NCBI RefSeq assembly: GCF_016756315.1
Contig: NZ_AP024235.1
Coordinates: 2,356,001 to 2,420,000 of the forward strand
Reading direction: 5' to 3'
DNA length: 64,000 nt
From: Alteromonas sp. KC3
GTDB lineage: Bacteria > Pseudomonadota > Gammaproteobacteria > Enterobacterales > Alteromonadaceae
Shown here: positions 59,227 to 64,000 of the stretch, in pieces
How the letters are laid out: every line of letters starts with the position of its first letter
Numbering within the stretch: the stretch's first letter is position 1
Program-made: the position numbers and the translations under genes
Notes under the pieces: model-generated
The model's input: only the letters and a program-made list of their open reading frames with translations
What the model was told of the DNA's origin: nothing
The model's database searches: none

Positions 59227-59451
59227 CCGTGCATGGTCAGCACTGTTTTTTAGTTGATTTGCGTTGCGAACGAGTAAAAAGGTAGAAGCAATGCCACCAC
59301 CGATAATTCCAAATTGAAGAAACGAGAATTCAGCAGAACCCTCAATAAAAACGCTCCCCATTATTGAGCCTAAAGTAAATATGGCCCTAGCTATAACAAC
59401 TGTGGCAACAACTATCATGACCCATATTCCAATTGTTTCCCACTTACTCAT
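59221..59451 (-). CDS. Cassette gene: two-helix membrane protein
   Basis: A 76-residue protein with AAGGAA 7 bp before the ATG and two transmembrane segments (about 8-32 and 44-62). No family recognised. Small hydrophobic proteins are common integron cassette products. Confidence 0.7.
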   Translation of the reverse strand: MSKWETIGIWVMIVVATVVIARAIFTLGSIMGSVFIEGSAEFSFLQFGIIGGGIASTFLLVRNANQLKNSADHARP

Positions 59452-59481
59452 ATGAATTTCCTTATTTCCCTTAAGTCCTGT

Positions 59482-59534
59482 TCATAACGCTAAGCTTTGG
59501 GACCGAGGGGAGTGCCAACCGTGTTTTGTTAGGC
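59482..59534 (-). repeat. attC-like site (53 bp)
   Basis: TCATAAC and GTTAGGC cores; the first core region TAACGCTAAGCTTTGG is the same as at 60146, showing common ancestry with the neighbouring site. The stop of the methyltransferase gene is in the second core. Confidence 0.6.
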
Positions 59535-60131
59535 ACGTTTTTGTGCGACCACGTATAAATGTTTGTTTGGAAAGTCATCGTTTTCCAAGTGCCGACACAC
59601 GCAATTGTGACTTTCCAATAACTTTAAAATTGCTGGAATACCAAGAGCTGCATGGTATAAGTCTTGGCCCAAAAATGGGTTGCTACCATCCCCCTTTTCA
59701 TCGACCGCCCCACTTGTAAAAATTATTACACCATTCACTTCCAGATGCTCTAGGAGTTTACCAATTACACTTTCTTGGTTTTCGAGGGGAACATGCCAAA
59801 TACTATCCCAGGCCGATATGAACGCATATTTTTTACTTGGAACCCAGTTGCAAATATCTGCGTGATGGAATACGACTTTAGGATGCCTTATTTTTGCAAG
59901 CCTTAGCATTTCGGTTGAAAGGTCCAGCCCCTCAACATCATATCCATACTTTAATAATAAATCGATTATACGTCCGCTGCTGCCGCAACCTACATCAATA
60001 GCTTTCCCAGTCTTCGGAGCAAAGTTAAGCGCTCTTTTATGCTCTGAATTACCATTTTCTCTATTAAAGCGATCGCTATTCCAATGCTCTGCAATCTTAT
60101 CGTAATTAAATGCTTGCTGTATGGGATTCAT
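59529..60131 (-). CDS. Cassette gene: class I SAM-dependent methyltransferase
   Basis: From ATG 60131 (MNPIQQAFNYDKIAEHW, AGGAA 7 bp upstream) the protein has 200 residues. The 23 extra residues of the longest frame are translated attC DNA and should be dropped. AIDVGCGSSGRIIDLL is the SAM motif I, LDLSTEM motif II and HHADICNW the next motif. Substrate unknown; the family is broad. Confidence 0.88.
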   Translation of the reverse strand: MNPIQQAFNYDKIAEHWNSDRFNRENGNSEHKRALNFAPKTGKAIDVGCGSSGRIIDLLLKYGYDVEGLDLSTEMLRLAKIRHPKVVFHHADICNWVPSKKYAFISAWDSIWHVPLENQESVIGKLLEHLEVNGVIIFTSGAVDEKGDGSNPFLGQDLYHAALGIPAILKLLESHNCVCRHLENDDFPNKHLYVVAQKRA

Positions 60132-60143
60132 ATTTATTCCTGT

Positions 60144-60251
60144 GCCTAACGCTAAGCTTTGGGGCGCAAGCACGTAGGGCATAATAGCGAAGCGGCCCAA
60201 TGTGCTTGCGCCTCAGCTAACGAAGTGAGCGCCTTAAACGCCTTGTTAGTT
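60144..60251 (-). repeat. attC site (108 bp)
   Basis: GCCTAAC is a perfect core and GTTAGTT a near-perfect one. Arms include GGCGCAAGCACGT and GTGCTTGCGCC. Confidence 0.8.
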
Positions 60252-60530
60252 GACATTCTTAACACTACCTCGAACAACTTTTAATAGTAGTCCACCACGA
60301 ACACGATTGAATAAGGCAAAGAATGGATATCCAAACACGGCAAAGAGAACAAATAAGAATGGGCTAACAATCATCGAAACTATGAAATTTGAAGGAGTTG
60401 GTGTTTCTATACCCATAAGAAAGAACAGTAAAAACATGATTGTGAAAAACACGTTGAGAGCAAGTGCATAAATACCAAAGATTTTTAGTATAGAAGTAAA
60501 GCTTAGTTGAACTCGGTTTTGTTGTTTCAT
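60246..60530 (-). CDS. Cassette gene: small membrane protein
   Basis: Starting at ATG 60530 (GGAAGAG upstream) gives 94 residues with two transmembrane helices (about 14-35 and 43-66) and a basic C-terminus. The nine extra residues of the longest frame lie next to the attC core and are rejected. Function unknown. Confidence 0.7.
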   Translation of the reverse strand: MKQQNRVQLSFTSILKIFGIYALALNVFFTIMFLLFFLMGIETPTPSNFIVSMIVSPFLFVLFAVFGYPFFALFNRVRGGLLLKVVRGSVKNVN

Positions 60531-60555
60531 GCTCTTCCTTTGGTTTTTCTTAGGC

Positions 60556-60660
60556 AACTAACGCTGAGCTCACGGGCCGGAGGAGTCGAGCGGAAGTGAA
60601 ACTGCTGCGTAACGGAGGTCCAAGTAGCTATGCTGCTGCGCGTAGTGCTGTTTGTTAGGC
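60556..60660 (-). repeat. attC site (105 bp)
   Basis: AACTAAC and GTTAGGC bound an imperfect palindrome. The stop of the next cassette lies 4 bp further. Confidence 0.72.
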
Positions 60661-60663
60661 ATT

Positions 60664-61014
60664 TTACTCTACACTATCAAATATTGTTTCGTATTCATCA
60701 GATATTATGAAATTCAACTTCGGGTATTCAGCTTTAAGCATTCTTGAGATTTGAGTTTTAGCTTCTTCGAAAACCGGTACATCGTATAAGTTCATATCAA
60801 ACTGATACTGACCACTAGAATGCCCGTCGAATTCTCCTAGATTATTCGACTCTACTAATTCAATAACTTTTTCTTCGATTTCTAATTCACTAGATGACAA
60901 GAAGAAGTCATCAACTTCTATCATAATCCATGAATCTGACGATTGTTCCATGCTTATCTCTGAATAGGAAATGTTAGAAAAAAACGTTAATAATATAAAA
61001 ATAAATAGTCGCAC
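60664..61014 (-). CDS. Cassette gene: secreted small protein
   Basis: A 116-residue protein with a signal peptide (RLFIFILLTFFSNISYS). The start is GTG with AAGGA 9 bp upstream. The mature part is acidic and mixed alpha/beta, with GEFDGHSSGQYQFDMNLYDV as its most distinctive segment. No family named. Confidence 0.72.
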   Translation of the reverse strand: MRLFIFILLTFFSNISYSEISMEQSSDSWIMIEVDDFFLSSSELEIEEKVIELVESNNLGEFDGHSSGQYQFDMNLYDVPVFEEAKTQISRMLKAEYPKLNFIISDEYETIFDSVE

Positions 61015-61026
61015 TACGATGAATCC

Positions 61027-61073
61027 TTACTCATGCGTCATGGGAGACAGCTGCGTTGCGCCAATTGTTAGGG
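61027..61073 (-). repeat. Degenerate attC-like site
   Basis: GTTAGGG at 61067-61073 abuts the stop of the DUF4272 gene. The opposite core is not recognisable; the left border is a guess. Confidence 0.4.
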
Positions 61074-61697
61074 CTAGGTATCCATTGGTACTGTATCCCA
61101 GTCCTCCTCTACACCATACGCCCAATCAATTGCTTTTCTACGCTCTGAAACAATACCCTCGCTTAACTCGCATTCTTGCCCAGTTAAACCACAGTTTCTT
61201 GCATACCAGTGCATTCTATACAAAAGGTCGGACTGTTCTTGGATCTCGCAAATCGGGCGAAGCTTGGCCTTTTGAATGAAATCTTTAGGGTCAGCTTTAA
61301 AAGGTATCTTGTGGGCCAGATCATTATCACAATGCCTAAAGTGATCCAGCCCCACTAAACCAATGCACCAAGCTAACGCCTGAGCACATTCGGTTAACCA
61401 CGACATATTTATTTTATCTTGGTCTCCGATTATGTCTTGGTTAAGCAAGCCATTCTCATACCCGCTGACATAAGGCATCAAATCGTATTTATTAAGTTGC
61501 TTGAGTAGCTCCTTGCCATTTGCGTCGAATCCCAAACCAATAACGTATGCCAAGGCGCATAATCTGCCAGCGATATCCTGAGCTGTTCTAGGATTTACCT
61601 CATCTAGGCTTTCGATCTGAGGTAAATGCTCAGGCACTTCAATGCCAATTGAGCTTAAGTATTCAGTATTCTTGCTTTTCAGTTTATTCATGCTCAT
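61074..61697 (-). CDS. Cassette gene: DUF4272 family protein
   Basis: A 207-residue protein. DIAGRLCALAYVIGLGF, CAQALAWCIGLV, LRPICEIQEQSDLLYRMHWYAR and VSERRKAIDWAYGVEEDWDTVPMDT match the DUF4272 pattern from end to end. Starts are possible at 61697 or 61691. DUF4272 has no established function; it recurs in mobile and toxin-immunity contexts, which is only suggestive. Confidence 0.88.
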   Translation of the reverse strand: MSMNKLKSKNTEYLSSIGIEVPEHLPQIESLDEVNPRTAQDIAGRLCALAYVIGLGFDANGKELLKQLNKYDLMPYVSGYENGLLNQDIIGDQDKINMSWLTECAQALAWCIGLVGLDHFRHCDNDLAHKIPFKADPKDFIQKAKLRPICEIQEQSDLLYRMHWYARNCGLTGQECELSEGIVSERRKAIDWAYGVEEDWDTVPMDT

Positions 61698-61707
61698 TTC
61701 TCGGGAG

Positions 61708-61786
61708 CCCTAACGCCGCCATAAAAGGCGAGCAACTTGTTGCGAGTCCAGCGTTGAAAACGCATTTTTTGATGGCTTTGTTAAGA
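61708..61786 (-). repeat. attC-like site (79 bp)
   Basis: CCCTAAC and GTTAAGA are near-consensus cores, with GCGTTGAAAACGC forming part of a stem. Confidence 0.65.
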
Positions 61787-62287
61787 GCACTTTACCGCAC
61801 GGTGCTCTATATTCTTACAACCTTTATAGGTTTTAGGAAAATACTCATTTCTGTTAATTGGCATACACTCGCCGACCTTTATCCAATTTAGCTTATTATC
61901 TCGGGAGATCTCTAACTCTAAATATGAAGCCACTAGGCCTCTACTAGTATCTTTGGACCAATCGAAGTAGTGATAGAATGTTCCATGTGATTGCTCAATT
62001 CGATCAGATTTGAAATATTTACTTGTAGAAGTAGTTACAGTAACTCCATCCTTCACAATTGACAGTTCAGTACTCGTAGGAGTCCAACCCCATGGCCTTT
62101 CAGTTTTGATTTTTAGATCTATAATACAATTACTCTCAAAACTAGCCTTTCCTATTGCCTCAACTATTTCTATATAGTCTTTATATTCTAGTGCTTTCCT
62201 GCTCCCCGTTAGATACCAGTTTAGTAGCACACAAAATAACACCAAAGAGATTGTACTAGCTGTTTTTTTGATTTTGGCTTTGTCCAT
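61781..62287 (-). CDS. Cassette gene: membrane-anchored protein
   Basis: A 168-residue protein with one N-terminal hydrophobic helix (ASTISLVLFCVLLNWYL), then a soluble, mostly beta-rich domain with a few cysteines. AAGAG lies 6 bp before the ATG. Likely periplasmic and membrane-anchored. No family recognised. Confidence 0.72.
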   Translation of the reverse strand: MDKAKIKKTASTISLVLFCVLLNWYLTGSRKALEYKDYIEIVEAIGKASFESNCIIDLKIKTERPWGWTPTSTELSIVKDGVTVTTSTSKYFKSDRIEQSHGTFYHYFDWSKDTSRGLVASYLELEISRDNKLNWIKVGECMPINRNEYFPKTYKGCKNIEHRAVKCS

Positions 62288-62294
62288 GCTTTGC

Positions 62295-62411
62295 TCTTAA
62301 CACCCCGCTTAGGGGCAAAAATAAGTGGGCTATAAAAACGAGCGAAGCAAGGACAGCCCACGTGTTTTTGTCCCAACATGCACCGCTTGCGTCTACAGCG
62401 GTTTGTTATAT
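62295..62411 (-). repeat. attC site (117 bp)
   Basis: TCTTAAC and GTTATAT bound paired arms: AGTGGGCT near 62326 matches AGCCCACG near 62354, and CCGCTT near 62305 matches a CCGCTTGCG block. Confidence 0.72.
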
Positions 62412-62726
62412 TGCATCTAAAAACTTCCTTGCTTTACTGATACTTAACTTACCTTCTAAGACAGGGTTTGCAAGGATATATATTAGGTTTCCGAATACGT
62501 CGTAATCTAAATCCTCGCGTCCTTCAATGAAATTTGCCCACTGTTCTACTTGTTCATCAGATATTTCGCCACTGATAAACATTTTCAGGACTTTTTCTAC
62601 ATGGTGCCGATTGATTGTTATTAGTTCTTCATCTGTATCAAAGGGAAACTCATGGATCTTAATTGCAGCAAGCTCTAAATTCGAGCCAAAATTGATGATT
62701 TCATTTAGTGCTTGGAGTCTGTTCAT
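62406..62726 (-). CDS. Cassette gene: small helical protein
   Basis: From ATG 62726 (MNRLQALNEI) it has 106 residues; the 40 extra residues of the longest frame are attC translation. LNEIINFGSN, FPFDTDEELITINRHHVEKVLKMF and ANFIEGREDLDYD suggest an all-helical soluble protein similar in style to bacterial immunity proteins. No Shine-Dalgarno is evident. Function unknown. Confidence 0.72.
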   Translation of the reverse strand: MNRLQALNEIINFGSNLELAAIKIHEFPFDTDEELITINRHHVEKVLKMFISGEISDEQVEQWANFIEGREDLDYDVFGNLIYILANPVLEGKLSISKARKFLDAI

Positions 62727-62734
62727 TCTATGCA

Positions 62735-62841
62735 ATATAACTTTTAAATAAGGGGCGCAGGCGCGTGGGCTATAATGCGAAGCAGCCCACGTGTATGCGT
62801 CCCAGTGAGCGAAATCGAACGCCAACAGCGCTTTGTTAGGC
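62735..62841 (-). repeat. attC site (107 bp)
   Basis: ATATAAC and GTTAGGC bound paired arms: GGGGCGCAGGCGCGTGGGCT and AGCCCACGTGTATGCGTCCC. The unpaired block AAATCGAAC is typical of extra-helical bases. Confidence 0.78.
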
Positions 62842-63258
62842 TTCACTGCATTCCTCGAAGAGCTCTTTTCTATTCAGGATAACCTCGCCCTCGACATAGG
62901 GAGCATTTTCACGATAAAAGCCAAATGAATTCCGAAATTCTCTAATTTTGGTTTCTTTTTCATAGCAAATACTTAAAGTTTTGAGGTCTACCCACTTAAT
63001 AGTTACGCCCGGCGTTTTGTCAGCTAAGAGTATAACCTGACTATTCCCAAATTTATCTTCGACGATAACTTGGTACGGTTGAGAAACCATAACGGAACCG
63101 CTTATATCTACCTTTCTAATTAATGCATTGTAATTCTCGTTCGGTGATATATTGGTGCTGATATCCTCGCCTTCACGTACATCAAAATATTTGCTAGAAC
63201 TGTCACAGCCGGAAATTTGCAAAAATATTAATGTGAAAAATAGAAATGATTTTTTCAT
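62836..63258 (-). CDS. Cassette gene: lipoprotein
   Basis: From ATG 63258 it has 140 residues. KKSFLFFTLIFLQISGC is a lipoprotein signal with lipobox ISGC. The mature part is polar and beta-rich (SGSVMVSQPYQVIVEDKFGN, GVTIKWVDLKTLSICY). No family recognised. The longest frame starts inside attC and is trimmed by 26 residues. Confidence 0.75.
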   Translation of the reverse strand: MKKSFLFFTLIFLQISGCDSSSKYFDVREGEDISTNISPNENYNALIRKVDISGSVMVSQPYQVIVEDKFGNSQVILLADKTPGVTIKWVDLKTLSICYEKETKIREFRNSFGFYRENAPYVEGEVILNRKELFEECSEA

Positions 63259-63269
63259 GTTCTTTAGAA

Positions 63270-63369
63270 GCCTAACACCCCAAGAAGGGGCAATTACTTG
63301 TGGGCTAAAATACGGAGCGAAGCGACGGGAGCCCACATGTAATTGTCCCTCTTGCTTGGCTTGTTATGT
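63270..63369 (-). repeat. attC site (100 bp)
   Basis: GCCTAAC is a perfect core and GTTATGT near-perfect. Arms GGGGCAATTACTTGTGGGCT and AGCCCACATGTAATTG pair well. Confidence 0.8.
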
Positions 63370-63371
63370 TT

Positions 63372-63737
63372 CTAATACTCCTCACCCTCATCCCCTACAA
63401 GTCTGGCCCCAAGTAATTTAGCTAACTTTTTGGCTTTCCTTATTTGGGCCTTGTTGCTACCGGAAGTAATGCTGCCATTTGAGAATGTGAAATAATATTT
63501 TCTGCGTAAAATTGGACTAGTCCAAACGCAACCATTTGGAGTTTGGATTTCAATGGTTTCACCCGTTTCCGGGTTCATTACTTTAGCAGCGTGCTGCACA
63601 GTTAATGAAGAATCGCTTTCGCAAATCGTTAACCATTCTCTTACAGAAATCGGGTTATCGCGCTCAATATATAGACTATAAGAAGCCATAGCATTCCAGC
63701 TTATTGATAATAAAATCCCAACTAAAATTTTACGCAT
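63372..63737 (-). CDS. Cassette gene: secreted protein (first cassette in view)
   Basis: From ATG 63737 (MRKILVGILLS) it has 121 residues with a signal peptide ending near AMAS; a GTG-started frame is nine residues longer. The mature part has two cysteines that could pair and ends in a lysine-rich helix (KAQIRKAKKLAKLLGARL). No family recognised. If attI lies to the right, this is the cassette closest to the cassette promoter. Confidence 0.72.
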   Translation of the reverse strand: MRKILVGILLSISWNAMASYSLYIERDNPISVREWLTICESDSSLTVQHAAKVMNPETGETIEIQTPNGCVWTSPILRRKYYFTFSNGSITSGSNKAQIRKAKKLAKLLGARLVGDEGEEY

Positions 63738-63782
63738 ACTTTTCGAGAAATTGGTCTTCCCCACTAAAAGCGGATATTCATG

Positions 63783-63839
63783 TTAAGCGTACGCCGTTTC
63801 GTATTCATATGGACTGACATAGCCCAATGTAGAACGCTA
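63783..63839 (-). pseudogene. IS3-family transposase C-terminal remnant
   Basis: On the minus strand this reads RSTLGYVSPYEYETAYA then stop, the C-terminal signature of IS3-family OrfB transposases (HSTLGYVSP). It follows a TAG, so it is not translated from upstream. The bases GAACGCTACCACTC, which would encode the preceding ERYHS, appear in inverted orientation at 63832-63845. Only this scrap of the element remains. Confidence 0.72.
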
Positions 63840-64000
63840 CCACTCTTGTTTACTCGAAGAAGGCAGCGCTGCGATGATTGAATTTAAGAGTTTAGTTTGT
63901 TCATTTGAAGGTTCACCTTCTATTCTTGCAGCTTGTTCCAAAAGTGATTTTGTTGAGAAAATTTGCGCGTCAGTAAACGAGTCGATGCTTTTAGCTAAAA
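63837..64000 (-). CDS. Partial gene of unknown function, cut by the right edge
   Basis: A frame open from base 64000 to a TAG at 63837 would encode about 53 residues ending in KQEW. The composition (FTDAQIFSTKSLLEQAARIE) looks like a real amphipathic helical protein. The stop and last residues fall in the inverted transposase fragment, so the C-terminus may be altered. The opposite strand is also open over the same span, so the strand is uncertain. Confidence 0.4.
   Translation of the reverse strand, partial: LAKSIDSFTDAQIFSTKSLLEQAARIEGEPSNEQTKLLNSIIAALPSSSKQEW

Larger units (their letters stand above)
56561..63840 (-). mobile_element. Integron gene-cassette array, fourteen cassettes, no integrase in view
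   Basis: Fourteen short genes, all on the minus strand, alternate with imperfect palindromes of 49-117 bp bounded by RYYYAAC and GTTRRRY-type cores, which is the form of attC sites. Nearly every gene stop lies in or within a few bases of the GTT core of the next site. Right-hand sites are long and well conserved; left-hand ones are short or eroded. Cassettes are normally inserted at attI next to intI, which here should lie beyond 64000, or the array may be an integrase-less cluster. The left border is the esterase at 56477. Confidence 0.88.

Noticed and set aside
56561-63369. Possible CRISPR array from regularly spaced repeats
   Set aside because: The repeats are 49-117 bp, diverged palindromes separated by coding genes, not short identical repeats with short spacers.
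63874-64000. Plus-strand partial gene starting at ATG 63874
   Set aside because: The frame is open but Cys/Ser-rich like an antisense translation; the minus-strand reading looks more protein-like. It cannot be excluded without sequence beyond the edge.

Overview
The window looks like a chromosomal segment of a marine gammaproteobacterium of the order Alteromonadales, most probably Alteromonas or a close relative. This rests on the family-level character of the proteins, a TonB receptor paired with flavin-dependent halogenases, the E. coli-like sdhCDAB-sucABCD block facing gltA, and the smc-zipA-ligA order. No rRNA, tRNA, CRISPR array or prophage was seen. The genus call is inference, because no database search could be run.

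Layout. (1) 1-8740 is an accessory nutrient-scavenging locus on the minus strand. It holds two tandem FAD-dependent tryptophan-halogenase-like proteins (the left one cut by the window edge), a large TonB-dependent receptor, and a three-gene set of secreted carbohydrate esterases (CE6-like, SGNH, CE4-like deacetylase). Two near-identical 14-bp LacI/GalR-type palindromes sit upstream of the receptor and of the esterase operon, which suggests one regulon. (2) 8741-20742 is the TCA-cycle core: sucABCD, sdhCDAB and divergent gltA. The E2 subunit SucB carries two lipoyl domains. (3) 20758-31268 is a mix of housekeeping and stress genes (DUF3429, GNAT, pirin, glutathionyl-hydroquinone reductase-like, lhgO, tcdA, a lipoprotein hydrolase, rimO, an SDR). 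(4) 31344-46829 covers envelope and chromosome maintenance: comEC-msbA-lpxK-ycaR-kdsB, a DUF2062 protein, smc-zipA-ligA and cysZ. (5) 46958-56477 holds a Sel1-repeat/HExxH peptidase next to nlpI, cdd, a GT25 glycosyltransferase, an operon with an ECF sigma factor, a probable anti-sigma factor, a TonB-like protein and a 40-residue membrane peptide, then hydrolases and a DUF2157 membrane protein.

(6) 56561-63840 is the most unusual part. Fourteen short genes, all on the minus strand, are separated by attC-like sites, and their stop codons lie in or within a few bases of a GTTRRRY-type core. This is a mobile-integron or chromosomal-integron cassette array. The cassettes encode mostly unknown products: DUF4262 and DUF4272 family proteins, a SAM methyltransferase, a zinc-ribbon protein, small membrane proteins, a lipoprotein and secreted proteins. 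No integrase gene is visible. The attI-proximal end should lie at or beyond the right edge, where an IS3-family transposase remnant with a small internal inversion follows the first cassette. The attC sites are long and intact on the right and short or degraded on the left, consistent with older cassettes being farther from the integration point.

Start codons were moved inward from the longest open frame for many genes, most importantly in the cassette array, where the longest frames run into attC DNA.
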